Source: Gracilibacillus timonensis
GTDB lineage: Bacteria; Bacillota; Bacilli; Bacillales; Amphibacillaceae
Assembly: GCF_900086715.1 (NCBI RefSeq)
Contig: NZ_FLKH01000012.1
Location: forward strand, 1,736,001 to 1,800,000
Direction: 5' to 3'
DNA length: 64,000 nt
The notes under the pieces were generated by a model that made no database searches, was not told where the DNA came from, and was given only the letters and a program-made list of their open reading frames with translations. Positions 43,000 through 51,973 of the stretch are shown piece by piece (position 1 is the stretch's first letter; the number at the start of each line of letters is the position of its first letter). The translations under genes were made by a program, and so were the position numbers.

Positions 43000-44005
43000 T
43001 TCCTCCTCCGGTTAATGCATCGTGTATCGTATTCACATTATATTTATACATTCCGATATAAGTACCTTCTTCTGTTCCCTCTTCGCCCATAGCGTCAGAG
43101 TATAGTTCACCACCGATCGATACATCTAGGCCATTCTCTTTGGCACCTTCAATTACGGCATTAATCGTATCTTGGTTTACACTACTTTCGACAAAAATAG
43201 CAGGTACTTGGTACTCTTCAATTAATTCAACGGTATCCGTAATATCTGAAACCCCTGCTTCTGACTCAGTACTTATGCCTTGTAGCCCAACTACTTCCAT
43301 ATCATGTGTATTGCCGAAATAACCGAATGCATCGTGAGCTGTTACTAGTACTCTTTGGTCTTCAGGGATATCTTGAAGAATTTCTGCCTCTGTTCTTACT
43401 TCATCAAGTTGTGCAGCATATTCTTCCATATTGGCGTCAAATTCATCTGCGTGTTCAGGAGCATATTCCTTCAATTCTTCTACAGCTGATTCCAGGCCTT
43501 GTTGCCATAAATCAATATCGAACCAAATATGGGGATCAATTGCTCCTTCTTCATCTTCTAATAATTGATCTTCAGGGACAGAGTCTCCTAATGCCAATAC
43601 AGGTTTTTCAGAAGCGATGGATTGAAGCATTTCTTCCATTTGTGCTTCTAAGTGTAAACCACTATAGAAAACCATCTCTGCGTCGTTTACTTTATTAATA
43701 TCACTCTCTGTTGGATTGTACAAATGGGGATCAACAGACGGTCCCATTAAAGTTTCTACCTCTACATGATCGCCACCGATAACAGACAACGGCTCACCAA
43801 TTTGAGCAATCGTCGTTAATACTTGAATCGGCTCGTCTGAATCATCTGATCCTTCTTCAGATGATCCGTTTGAAGCATCATCGGTTGTTTCTTCTGCATT
43901 ATTTGAATCATCAGCTGATGAATCTTCGTTGGATCCACATGCTGCTAAAAATAATACAAACATTGCTAAAAGAACCCCTAACCCTATCTTCTTCCAATTA
44001 GTCAT
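42986..44005 (-). CDS. mntA: manganese-binding lipoprotein MntA
   Basis: 339-residue cluster 9 (ZnuA/TroA-like) solute-binding lipoprotein. The signal peptide ends at lipobox LAAC (Cys23), followed by a long acidic Ser/Asp/Glu linker. Metal ligands are expected at His in SVDPHLYNPT, His in AIDPHIWFDI, Glu in ESSVNQDT and Asp in GGELYSDAM. It lacks the His-rich loop typical of zinc proteins, favouring manganese. ATG with AAAGGAGAG upstream; first gene of mntABCD. Confidence 0.92.
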   Translation of the reverse strand: MTNWKKIGLGVLLAMFVLFLAACGSNEDSSADDSNNAEETTDDASNGSSEEGSDDSDEPIQVLTTIAQIGEPLSVIGGDHVEVETLMGPSVDPHLYNPTESDINKVNDAEMVFYSGLHLEAQMEEMLQSIASEKPVLALGDSVPEDQLLEDEEGAIDPHIWFDIDLWQQGLESAVEELKEYAPEHADEFDANMEEYAAQLDEVRTEAEILQDIPEDQRVLVTAHDAFGYFGNTHDMEVVGLQGISTESEAGVSDITDTVELIEEYQVPAIFVESSVNQDTINAVIEGAKENGLDVSIGGELYSDAMGEEGTEEGTYIGMYKYNVNTIHDALTGGGNDSE

Positions 44006-44018
44006 TTGACACTCTCCT

Positions 44019-44035
44019 TTTTCCTTTAGGAAACT
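44019..44035 (-). promoter_or_regulatory. MntR-like operator
   Basis: TTTTCCTTTAGGAAACT differs from the B. subtilis MntR box TTTGCCTTAAGGAAACT at two positions. It lies in the 5' leader, about 20 nt past the predicted transcription start and just before the ribosome site. Confidence 0.7.
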
Positions 44036-44050
44036 TTTTTATCTAATGCT

Positions 44051-44079
44051 AATTTACACGGATTCTTTCCATTTGTCAA
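44051..44079 (-). promoter_or_regulatory. mntABCD promoter
   Basis: On the minus strand TTGACA (44074-44079) and TAAATT (44051-44056) are exactly 17 bp apart; the MntR-like box follows downstream. Confidence 0.75.
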
Positions 44080-44142
44080 TAATATTTCTCAAGTGAAAAT
44101 TATTATTTTTCGTAAATGCGCTTCCTTTTATATTATTCTTCC

Positions 44143-44191
44143 TTGACAAATAACCTACACACTATTATAGTTATACACATAAGTATATAAC
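44143..44191 (+). promoter_or_regulatory. promoter and GntR-type operator of ABC operon
   Basis: TTGACA (44143-44148) and TATAGT (44166-44171) are 17 bp apart. GTTATA-N10-TATAAC at 44170-44191 is a dyad over the transcription start, suited to the YtrA-type GntR regulator encoded at the end of the operon. Confidence 0.65.
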
Positions 44192-44222
44192 CATATCAGT
44201 ATAATACAAAGGAGGAATTTAG

Positions 44223-45098
44223 ATGGGATATGCCATAGAGGTAAAAGACTTAACGGTGAACTACAAGCAATTTCAGGCTCTAGATCAATTAAACTTTTCC
44301 TTAGCACCTAATAAAATCCATGGACTATTAGGCAGAAACGGGGCAGGTAAGACGACGTTATTAACCATTCTCTCCTCATTTCGACCGGCTAAGCAAGGCA
44401 CTGTGTTGATTGATGGAAGGAATCCGTTTGATGACGAGGAAATCATGGAAGGGACGGTGTTTATCTATGACAAGGATTATACCTATGACTACAGCAAAAT
44501 AGATACAGTGATCAAAGAAATGAACTATTTCCGCCCTAATTTTGACGAGGACTATGCCAGAAACTTAATCAAAAAATTTAAGATATCGGATAAGAAGACC
44601 ATCAATCAATTGTCAAAAGGAAAGCAGTCAGCCTTCCAAATAACGATTGGATTAGCTAGCCGCGCACCGCTTACTATTTTTGATGAGGCCTATCTTGGGA
44701 TGGATGCCCCGTCAAGAGAACTGTTTTATCAGGAGTTACTGACCGAACAAGAGCGATACCCACGGACAATTATTTTTTCCAGCCATTTGGTGTCGGAAAT
44801 GGAATATTTGTTTGATGACGTGGTGATGATTGATGAAGGCAAACTATTACTGCAAGGGAGCTATGAAGAGGTGATCGAGCAGGGCTTCTCCATAACCGGA
44901 GCTCAAGCAGATGTTGATCACTTTACACACTCTTTAGAGATAATCAACGAGAAGCGTTTGGGGGGAACGAAATCGGTAATGGTTTATGGTGCCTTGTCCA
45001 ATCAGCAACAACAAGAGGCAAAATCATCTGGACTGGAAGTAGGTTCCTTATCCTTACACGACCTATTCGTCCATGTCACGAAGGAGGAAGAAGAATGA
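44223..45098 (+). CDS. ABC transporter ATP-binding protein (YtrB-like)
   Basis: 291-residue ATPase: Walker A GRNGAGKTT, a degenerate signature LSKGKQSA in place of LSGGQ, Walker B TIFDEAYLGMDA and switch histidine in IFSSHLVSEM. The Glu-Ala after Walker B and the divergent signature are typical of ATPases encoded with YtrA-type regulators. It overlaps the membrane-protein gene by 4 bp and GntR follows, so the operon encodes a small exporter and its repressor. Such systems in bacilli often respond to cell-wall antibiotics; the substrate here is unknown. Confidence 0.85.
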   Translation: MGYAIEVKDLTVNYKQFQALDQLNFSLAPNKIHGLLGRNGAGKTTLLTILSSFRPAKQGTVLIDGRNPFDDEEIMEGTVFIYDKDYTYDYSKIDTVIKEMNYFRPNFDEDYARNLIKKFKISDKKTINQLSKGKQSAFQITIGLASRAPLTIFDEAYLGMDAPSRELFYQELLTEQERYPRTIIFSSHLVSEMEYLFDDVVMIDEGKLLLQGSYEEVIEQGFSITGAQADVDHFTHSLEIINEKRLGGTKSVMVYGALSNQQQQEAKSSGLEVGSLSLHDLFVHVTKEEEE

Positions 45099-45814
45099 AT
45101 CAAACCATGGCAAGATCCAAGAAGTTAGGCTGGGGAGTATTAGCAGAACAGGCAAAATGGGCAGTATGGTTCCTGGTGATTTTATGTTTGATTTTTTTGG
45201 GACTCACTTTGCTCCATAACTATGTTGAATCCGTTCAACTTGATGATTTTATGATAAACAACAATGCTTCCGCTATTTTTATGTTGATTGTAGGGATATT
45301 GTGCACCTATAGTTTTCTTGATTATTACGTTAAATTAGGGATCACTCGCAGAAATTTCTTCAAGACGGCCCTATTTGCCTCTATCTTATTATCAATCCTT
45401 TTGTCTATTGCTTTTATTCTGATGATCGTGCTGTTAGAATGGATCATTACTGTCATGGGTATGGCGATCCCTTGGACGGATCAAGTAAGCAATAGTGACA
45501 TCGCTCAGGTATTAACACAATTCATCAGCTACACACTCATTCATTTTTCCTATTTTTTAATGGGGTGGATGATCGGACTGGGTTTCTATCGTTTCCGTTG
45601 GTTCATTGGCCTTTTATTTGTTGCAGCTGGTTTATTATTAGCTAGTCTCATGAAAATGTTGTATGTCAATCTATTTCACGTTGGTCCGATCGTGCTGCTC
45701 CCCGACACTTGGGTGATTACTGGTTTTCTCGCTCATCTACTTTCGGTATTGCTGTTCCTGACCTTGATTGCTGCTAATTACCGCTTGATAAAAGATGTAA
45801 CGATTCGATTATAA
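45095..45814 (+). CDS. ABC transporter membrane subunit
   Basis: 239-residue protein with six hydrophobic segments (for example AVWFLVILCLIFLGLTLLH, ALFASILLSILLSIAFILMI, IGLLFVAAGLLLASLMKMLY). The pattern KLGITRRNFFKTALFASILL at the cytoplasmic side of helix 3 is common in ABC-2 type exporter permeases of bacilli. It is translationally coupled to the ATPase gene (ATGA overlap). Only one permease gene is present, so it probably works as a homodimer. Confidence 0.75.
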   Translation: MNQTMARSKKLGWGVLAEQAKWAVWFLVILCLIFLGLTLLHNYVESVQLDDFMINNNASAIFMLIVGILCTYSFLDYYVKLGITRRNFFKTALFASILLSILLSIAFILMIVLLEWIITVMGMAIPWTDQVSNSDIAQVLTQFISYTLIHFSYFLMGWMIGLGFYRFRWFIGLLFVAAGLLLASLMKMLYVNLFHVGPIVLLPDTWVITGFLAHLLSVLLFLTLIAANYRLIKDVTIRL

Positions 45815-45855
45815 ACGGGGATACTTCTCGACGATCTTAGTGATTTTTATGATAA

Positions 45856-45871
45856 TGTTTCACGTGAAAAT
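45856..45871. promoter_or_regulatory. parS-like ParB/Spo0J site
   Basis: TGTTTCACGTGAAAAT matches the parS consensus TGTTNCACGTGAAACA at 14 of 16 positions with the central CACGTG intact. It lies between genes in what the gene order shows to be the origin region, where bacilli carry most of their parS sites. Confidence 0.7.
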
Positions 45872-45898
45872 CATCCAAGAAAGGAGGAAAACAGAGCG

Positions 45899-46270
45899 AT
45901 GTCTGCTTCATTTCATGATAATAAACCAATCTTTATTCAAGTACGAGAACAGATAGAGGATCAAATTGTAAATGATCAGTTGAAAGAAGGGGATCAAGCA
46001 CCCTCTACCAATCAACTAGTTCAATTTTATAAAATCAATCACGCCACCATCTCCAAAGGGATTACACAATTAGTAGATGAAGGTATTTTATTTAAAAAGA
46101 GGGGGGTCGGAATGTTTGTTGCAGAAGGGGCAAAACAAGTATTGATCGAAAAACGAAAACAGGCCTTTATGGAAGATTACGTAATCGGCTTGGTGCAAGA
46201 GGCAGAGAAATTGCAGATTAGTGACAAGGAGATGATCGAGCTGATCCAGCAGGCTAAAAAAGAAATCTAG
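45899..46270 (+). CDS. GntR-family regulator, YtrA subfamily
   Basis: 123-residue repressor: an N-terminal winged HTH (KPIFIQVREQIEDQIVNDQL, then QAPSTNQLVQFYKINHATIS) and only a short helical C-terminal arm, the mark of the YtrA subfamily, which has no separate effector domain. AAAGGAGG precedes the ATG. It is third in the operon with the ABC exporter, 84 bp after it, and probably binds the dyad over the operon's promoter. A parS-like site lies in the gap just upstream. Confidence 0.87.
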   Translation: MSASFHDNKPIFIQVREQIEDQIVNDQLKEGDQAPSTNQLVQFYKINHATISKGITQLVDEGILFKKRGVGMFVAEGAKQVLIEKRKQAFMEDYVIGLVQEAEKLQISDKEMIELIQQAKKEI

Positions 46271-46488
46271 TACAGCTAAGGCATGTAGAGTAGCAGCGCC
46301 TGGCTTCTCCACATGCTTTATCCGTTTATCTTCTGAAATAAATCTCTTTTAGGTCACCATATCAATCGACTAAGCAAGATATTTTGCAAATGAACCCCAA
46401 TATAATTATAGAATGACAGAGACTCATATTATTTCCATAAATATGTTATACTAACATTAGAACAACAGATAGGAAAGGGCGTGTTCTC

Positions 46489-46923
46489 ATGACGACCAAT
46501 ATTTTAGTTGCTTATGACAGTTCAGAATTAAGTGAAAAAGCAGTAGAAGAGGCCAAAAGACAGGCACAGCTCGTTGAGAATGCTGTGATACATGTGGTAA
46601 CGGTGGTTTCACATGGTGGTCCAACAACAAATGCAATGCTGGCACGTAGTTTTATGAACGACCTCGCCGAAGAAGCCCGCCCCGGCTTGGAGCGCATTCA
46701 AAACGAATTAGAGAAAGAAGGACTGCCATGCACCTCAGATGTCCTCTTGGATTATTCTTTTCGTAATCCAGGCTCCAAACTTGTCGAGTATGCAGACGAA
46801 AATCAGATCGAATTAATTGTATTAGGCAGTCGAGGACTAGGTGGAGTAGGTAAATTTCTACTAGGAAGTGTCAGCAGTCAAATTGTTCAGCAAGCAAAAT
46901 GTAAAGTTCTAATTTTGAAATAA
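46489..46923 (+). CDS. universal stress protein (UspA family)
   Basis: 144-residue single Usp domain. The nucleotide-binding signature G-2x-G-9x-G(S/T) reads GSRGLGGVGKFLLGSVSS near the C-terminus, so it belongs to the ATP-binding class. The N-terminus NILVAYDSSELSEKAVEEA is typical. AGGAAAGGG precedes the ATG. It is a single gene ending at a strong terminator shared with the converging exporter gene. The exact stress role cannot be read from sequence. Confidence 0.9.
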   Translation: MTTNILVAYDSSELSEKAVEEAKRQAQLVENAVIHVVTVVSHGGPTTNAMLARSFMNDLAEEARPGLERIQNELEKEGLPCTSDVLLDYSFRNPGSKLVEYADENQIELIVLGSRGLGGVGKFLLGSVSSQIVQQAKCKVLILK

Positions 46924-46934
46924 GTTCGATGAAA

Positions 46935-46979
46935 AGCCTGCACACCATTTGGGAAAAGTTGTGTGCAGGCTGTTTTTTT
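46935..46979 (+). terminator. usp terminator
   Basis: AGCCTGCACAC and GTGTGCAGGCT form a perfect 11-bp stem, 15-nt loop, followed by seven Ts. It ends at the stop of the converging exporter gene. Confidence 0.93.
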
Positions 46980-48705
46980 ACGTCAATTGCTGTTCAGCAA
47001 ACGAGCGATATAACGCATGATGCTCCATTAATTCTTGGTGGGTTCCTTTTCCGGTAATTTCTCCTTGTTCGATAAAAATGATTTGATCGGCATGAACAAT
47101 CGTTGCTAGTCGATGGGCAATAACAAAGGTCGTTCTGCCTTCCATCAAACGATGCAGTGCCTTTTGTACGACTTGCTCCGATTGACTGTCTAAGCTGGCT
47201 GTTGCTTCATCCAGTAACAATAATTTCGGGTTGCGCAGAAAGGCACGCGCAATATTAATACGCTGACGCTGTCCGCCTGATAGTTTCGTCCCTCTTTCAC
47301 CTACCTCGGTATCTAAGCTTTGGGGAAGTTCTTGAATAAATTGTTCGGCATAAGCCATTCTTGCCACTTCCCACAGCTGTCGGTCTGTGATCTCATTCGC
47401 ATTCGCTAAACCATACGTCAAGTTCTCTCTTACTGTCCCCGACATCATCGAGCTTTCCTGAGAAACATAACCAAGCTGGGAACGCCAGGAGCGCATCGAC
47501 AATTCGTTGATCGATTGATCACCAATTAGAACTTGCCCATTGGTAGGCTGATAATAGCGTTCAATCAAGCCAAAGACTGTTGTTTTTCCACCGCCACTTG
47601 GACCAGCGAACGCGATCATCTCTCCCGATTGCGCCGAGAAAGACATATTATTGATAACCGGCTCCCCTGTTTCATAAGCGAAGTCCACCCCTTGAAAGTG
47701 AAGCGGCAGACCATCGATCGAACGCTCCACTCCTTGATGTGTTTCTTCGACATCCTTTTCTAAAATTTCCATGATTCGTCCGGTTGCCCCTTTTGCCTTT
47801 TGCAATTCGGTAAAGAACATCGCAAACGTGGTAATCGGGAAGACGATCTGGAATAAATAAAGTAAGAAGGCGACCAAAGAGCCAGTAGACATTGTGCCTT
47901 CTTCGACACGAATCCCACCATATCCAATAATCACGACGATCACAAACATGACAATCATATACATAAACGGACCAACAACGGCAAAGATTTTGGCTTCTCT
48001 TAGACCGGTTTTAAGCAAACCAAGGATACCTTTCATCCCTTTTTTTACTTCCATATCTTCGGCGGTTGATGATTTCATTAACTTGATTTCACTGACTGTC
48101 TGCTGGATCTCACCTTGAAAAGATGCCGTCTGATCTTGCAGTTTTCTGGAAACCTTCGACATTCGCGATCCCAAAGGCATCATCACTAATACCGTCAATG
48201 GCACAGCAACTAACATCATTAAGGTCATTCGCCAATCCATAATCAATAGAATAACGACGGCACCGATAATCGAAATCAATCCCGAGATAAACTGGGGGAA
48301 ATGTTGAGAGACGAGATTCTTAACAATACCTGTATCATTGATAACCCGGCTGACCGACTCCCCGCTCGGCTGTTGGTCAAAATAACGAACAGGCAGGCGA
48401 ATTAGCTTCATCCAGATGGTTTCACGCAGGCCAGCAACCACCTTTTGTCCTACAAAGGCTAAGGCATAGCCTGAAAATCCATCAATCAGCGCATGCAGTA
48501 TAAAAATGCCGACAATTAACGCAATAAATCCGGCACTAATCGTTGTGAATGAGAATCCATCGACCAATTCCCTTGTTAGTAATGGGATCGTTAAACCAAC
48601 TAAAGTGGTTAACACGCTCCCTATCAGCCCAAGCACCAAAATAAACGTTGGTAGTTTTAATGAAAAAATAAGTGACATAAACGCCTTAACCGATTGATTC
48701 TCCAT
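46978..48705 (-). CDS. multidrug ABC exporter (BmrA/LmrA-like half-transporter)
   Basis: 575-residue fused permease-ATPase that should act as a homodimer. Six membrane helices occupy about residues 15-310; the ATPase has Walker A GPSGGGKTT, signature LSGGQRQR, Walker B LLLLDEATASLD and switch HRLAT. I place the start at the ATG at 48705 (MENQSVKAFMSL) with AAGGAG 7 nt upstream rather than at 48756. It lies 180 bp downstream of a MerR-family gene on the same strand, which suggests drug-inducible expression. Confidence 0.9.
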   Translation of the reverse strand: MENQSVKAFMSLIFSLKLPTFILVLGLIGSVLTTLVGLTIPLLTRELVDGFSFTTISAGFIALIVGIFILHALIDGFSGYALAFVGQKVVAGLRETIWMKLIRLPVRYFDQQPSGESVSRVINDTGIVKNLVSQHFPQFISGLISIIGAVVILLIMDWRMTLMMLVAVPLTVLVMMPLGSRMSKVSRKLQDQTASFQGEIQQTVSEIKLMKSSTAEDMEVKKGMKGILGLLKTGLREAKIFAVVGPFMYMIVMFVIVVIIGYGGIRVEEGTMSTGSLVAFLLYLFQIVFPITTFAMFFTELQKAKGATGRIMEILEKDVEETHQGVERSIDGLPLHFQGVDFAYETGEPVINNMSFSAQSGEMIAFAGPSGGGKTTVFGLIERYYQPTNGQVLIGDQSINELSMRSWRSQLGYVSQESSMMSGTVRENLTYGLANANEITDRQLWEVARMAYAEQFIQELPQSLDTEVGERGTKLSGGQRQRINIARAFLRNPKLLLLDEATASLDSQSEQVVQKALHRLMEGRTTFVIAHRLATIVHADQIIFIEQGEITGKGTHQELMEHHALYRSFAEQQLT

Positions 48706-48884
48706 ATCATTTCTCCTTCTGTGATCCTTTTCCTTTATCATATAACATTCATGCAAGTGCTCACTTTGCTATCCATACTGCTTATAGAACCGTCTATTTT
48801 AGATACCATTCCGTCTTGTTACTTGAATGTTTTAGTGTATAGTTTTAACATATATCAAATGGCCCTCGCTGACTTCTGTAAGGG

Positions 48885-49682
48885 TTACGATTGGTCCGCA
48901 CTGCTCTGATAAAAATGATCAAAGACCTCCCCAAGCCAAGCTTCTTCTTTTTTATTGAAAGGAATATAGGATAGCCTCTCCATCTCTTGCAAAAACTGCA
49001 AGATTTGCTCTTCGTTTTCCTCGTGATGGATATCCATTTTGAAAATACCTTCCACATCTTGTATTCTATCGAGCTTCAATAACCCCAATAAATAATCAAA
49101 ATAATCCTCGACCACTGCGGTCACCTCTGGATCTTCTGGCGGTCTGCCTGTTAATCGCTTCAACTCTTTTAAAAATTGCAGCAATTTTTGCTCATATTCC
49201 ATCTTTTCCATTATCGTTAAACCGAATAACCTCGACCATATCTCTTCTTTCATCATTGGCTTAGTCATTTCCTCTTGTTTCTTTTCTGATTGTATGCCTG
49301 ACACCAGACTAAATAACAAATCACTGTCAATTTCCTCTTCTTGATCCATCAGGTGAACCGTTCGTTGAATCGTTTCCAAGGCCGTTTCAATCTGTGCTTT
49401 ATCCTCTCTTAACTTGGACTGCTGTAAAAGTAAGGTATCCTTAAAGCCTAGATCTAAGGCATCTGATTGTAAATATTTTTTGATAGCGGCTAACGGAAAC
49501 CCAAGAAATTTCATCGTCATAATTTGATGTAGTCTCATGGCATCGTTTTTGTCATAGATGCGATGTCCCGCTTGATTGCGTTTAGGCTGCATCAGCTCTT
49601 TCTCTTCATAATAATGCAAGGTGCGAACAGAAACCCCTGTATAGGCGGCAAATTCACTAACTGTAAAAGCTTCCGAATCCAT
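48885..49682 (-). CDS. MerR-family transcriptional regulator
   Basis: 265-residue regulator. The MerR HTH and wing are standard (FTVSEFAAYTGVSVRTLHYY, then QAGHRIYDKNDAMRLHQIMT), followed by the dimerisation coiled coil and a long C-terminal domain rich in Glu/Leu helices, similar in layout to TipA-S/BmrR-type drug-sensing proteins. Its own promoter has the 19-bp spacer with central dyad that MerR proteins untwist to activate. The exporter gene immediately downstream is the likely target. Confidence 0.87.
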   Translation of the reverse strand: MDSEAFTVSEFAAYTGVSVRTLHYYEEKELMQPKRNQAGHRIYDKNDAMRLHQIMTMKFLGFPLAAIKKYLQSDALDLGFKDTLLLQQSKLREDKAQIETALETIQRTVHLMDQEEEIDSDLLFSLVSGIQSEKKQEEMTKPMMKEEIWSRLFGLTIMEKMEYEQKLLQFLKELKRLTGRPPEDPEVTAVVEDYFDYLLGLLKLDRIQDVEGIFKMDIHHEENEEQILQFLQEMERLSYIPFNKKEEAWLGEVFDHFYQSSADQS

Positions 49683-49710
49683 AAAGATGACACCTCCTAT
49701 TCTACATACT

Positions 49711-49741
49711 ATCTTACCACCTAACGTAACGTGAGGGGCAA
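49711..49741 (-). promoter_or_regulatory. MerR-type promoter (19-bp spacer)
   Basis: Minus strand TTGCCC (49736-49741) and TAAGAT (49711-49716) are separated by 19 bp containing the tandem/dyad ACGTTACGTTA. An over-long spacer with a dyad is the hallmark of promoters activated by MerR-family proteins. Confidence 0.8.
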
Positions 49742-49753
49742 GTGTTTTTCATG

Positions 49754-49787
49754 AAAAAAAATCGCTATCGATAAGGATAGCGATTTT
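49754..49787 (-). terminator. tRNA-Ser terminator
   Basis: AAATCGCTATC and GATAGCGATTT form a perfect 11-bp stem, 6-nt loop, with a T-run on the minus strand. It sits between tRNA-Ser and the MerR promoter. Confidence 0.9.
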
Positions 49788-49821
49788 TTCTATATATGTA
49801 TATTGCTTTATTTTCATTATA

Positions 49822-49914
49822 TGGCGGAGGAGGAGGGATTCGAACCCCCGCGAGCCGTGAAGCCCCTGGCGGTTTTCAAGACCGCTCCCTTCAGCCGGAC
49901 TTGGGTACTCCTCC
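49822..49914 (-). tRNA. tRNA-Ser(TGA)
   Basis: 93 nt including encoded CCA. Acceptor GGAGGAG/CTCCTCC, anticodon stem CGGTC-type with loop CTTGAAAA (anticodon TGA), a long class II variable arm and T-loop TTCGAAT. It follows serS as in B. subtilis (trnSL-Ser1). Confidence 0.97.
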
Positions 49915-50130
49915 GAATTACTGACGACAAGTAATAATATAGCACAGCGAAAAAGGCAAGTCAAGAGGATTTAAAAAGTTCTGCATTAAACCGAACAGCC
50001 AAACGACCATTATCCAAAAAATACTAAAGTACTTTATGTTTTATTGAAATCTCTCCTTTTTATCTGATAACATAACAATAAAATATTTCCAAAGAAAACT
50101 CATCCATTTTTCAAAAAGGAGAGAGCTATT

Positions 50131-50361
50131 ATGTATGATAAATGTCCTAATTGTGGAAGCAAGCAGCTACAAGAGGGAATAATAAGAGCCTCCAATGCTG
50201 AATTATACATTTACTCTAAAAAGAAAAGGAAAGAATGGCATGATAAAGTTCCGTTAAATTCTGATTTAGGAGCTTCTTCAACGATAACAGCTAAATACTG
50301 CACGGAATGTGGGTTTATTTTGGCTGCTTTTGTAGATGAGCCAAATTATTTAAACGACTAA
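50131..50361 (+). CDS. small zinc-ribbon protein
   Basis: 76 residues with two cysteine pairs: CPNCG at 5-9 and CTECG near 57-61, forming a zinc ribbon; the intervening part is basic (YSKKKRKEWHDK). AAAAGGAGAG precedes the ATG, so it is probably real. Similar short proteins occur widely in bacilli without known function; nucleic acid binding is a guess. It is a single plus-strand gene between tRNA-Ser and serS. Confidence 0.75.
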   Translation: MYDKCPNCGSKQLQEGIIRASNAELYIYSKKKRKEWHDKVPLNSDLGASSTITAKYCTECGFILAAFVDEPNYLND

Positions 50362-50611
50362 ATGAACGCTAGTTGAGTAGATAGCTATTATGAAATGGAT
50401 TCAATTAGCAGCGTTTTTATTTCTTCTAAATCCCCAAAATATCAGTCTATAGATTGAAAAGTACAGACTGAAAAGAATAAATTTTCCTCCATATCAAAAA
50501 AATATAAAAGTAATTAGCGATATTTGTCATTTAGTCCTTTGTTTTTAGACTTTTACTTTATCCTACTTCGAAAAAGAAAACATGCGGTTAGACATTACTA
50601 TATCATCTATA

Positions 50612-50647
50612 TTAAAAGAAGAAGCCCCATCCAACAAGGCTTCTTCT
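50612..50647 (-). terminator. serS terminator
   Basis: Minus strand AGAAGAAGCC and GGCTTCTTCT form a 10-bp stem with an 11-nt loop, followed by TTTTA. It lies just past the serS stop. Confidence 0.85.
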
Positions 50648-50654
50648 CCATTTT

Positions 50655-51929
50655 TTACCCAATCACTGTCTTATTCCCCATATATGGCACTAACACCTCT
50701 GGTACCTTAATCGTACCATCGGCCTGCTGATAATTTTCGATAATCGCGGCTACGGTACGGCCAATCGCCAGTCCTGATCCATTTAAGGTATGGACAAACT
50801 CGGGTTTCCCCTTCTCTTCACGGCGGAAACGAATACCAGCACGTCTTGCTTGGAAGTCTTCAAAATTAGAACAAGAAGAAATCTCACGATACGTGTCATT
50901 GCTTGGCATCCACACCTCGATATCGTATTTCTTGGCGGCGGTAAAGCCTAGATCGGCTGTACACATGCTCAGAACGCGATAAGGTAAATCAAGTAGCTGG
51001 AGTACCTTCTCCGCATGTCCTGTTAATTCCTCTAACACTTGATAAGAATCTTCTGGTTTGACCATTTGGACCAATTCTACTTTATTAAATTGATGCTGGC
51101 GGATCAATCCCCTTGTATCACGGCCGGCTGAGCCTGCTTCAGAACGGAAACAGCCGCTAAAGGCGGTGAATTTCTTCGGTAGCTCTTCTCCTTTGAGGAT
51201 TTCTTCTCGATGATAATTAGTCACTGGTACTTCTGCGGTTGGTGCTAAAAAATAGTCCCACCCTTCAATCTTGAAGGCGTCCTCTTCAAATTTTGGCAGC
51301 TGCCCTGTGCCGGTCATACTGGTACGGTTCACCATATATGGCGGCAGCATTTCCTGGTAGCCATGCTCATCGGCATGTAAATCCATCATAAAATTTAGCA
51401 AAGCACGTTCCAGGCGGGCACCTAATCCCTTATAAAAGACAAAACGGCTGCCTGTCACCTTTGCTGCCCGTTCAAAATCGAGAATATCCAGGGACGTGGC
51501 CAGATCCCAGTGTGCTTGTTCCTGAAAATCAAATGAAGGCAGCTGTCCCCACTTGCGGACTTCCACATTGTCATCCTCGGTTTCGCCAATCGGTGTAGAC
51601 TCATGCGGGATATTAGGGATAGAGAGCATAAGTAAATCTAACGTCTCTTCTACTTCTCGCAGCTCACTATCAATCGCTTTAATTCGATCACCGACTTCAC
51701 GCATTTCAGCAATCTTATCATCGGCGTCCTGCTTTTCTTTTTTCAATTGAGAGATTTGTTTGGACACCTCATTACGTGTCGCCTTTAATTCTTCCGACTC
51801 CAAAATCAATTTGCGACGTTTCTCATCCAAATCACCAAAGCGATCCAAATCGGTTAAATCTTCTCCTCTGTGCTGTAATTTCTCTTTCACCTCATTAAAA
51901 TGGTTGCGAAGTAGTTTCCTATCCAGCAT
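50655..51929 (-). CDS. serS: seryl-tRNA synthetase
   Basis: 424-residue class II synthetase charging tRNA-Ser. The N-terminal coiled-coil arm (about 30-100) that grips the long variable arm of tRNA-Ser is plain; motif 2 is [20 protein letters not shown] and motif 3 [33 protein letters not shown] gives the start. It is preceded by a T-box leader, so expression rises when tRNA-Ser is uncharged. The tRNA-Ser gene lies downstream. Confidence 0.97.
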   Translation of the reverse strand: MLDRKLLRNHFNEVKEKLQHRGEDLTDLDRFGDLDEKRRKLILESEELKATRNEVSKQISQLKKEKQDADDKIAEMREVGDRIKAIDSELREVEETLDLLMLSIPNIPHESTPIGETEDDNVEVRKWGQLPSFDFQEQAHWDLATSLDILDFERAAKVTGSRFVFYKGLGARLERALLNFMMDLHADEHGYQEMLPPYMVNRTSMTGTGQLPKFEEDAFKIEGWDYFLAPTAEVPVTNYHREEILKGEELPKKFTAFSGCFRSEAGSAGRDTRGLIRQHQFNKVELVQMVKPEDSYQVLEELTGHAEKVLQLLDLPYRVLSMCTADLGFTAAKKYDIEVWMPSNDTYREISSCSNFEDFQARRAGIRFRREEKGKPEFVHTLNGSGLAIGRTVAAIIENYQQADGTIKVPEVLVPYMGNKTVIG

Positions 51930-51973
51930 GTTAGTGCCTCCTTTTTTTGATTACAGCTGATAAGTGCCTCTAT

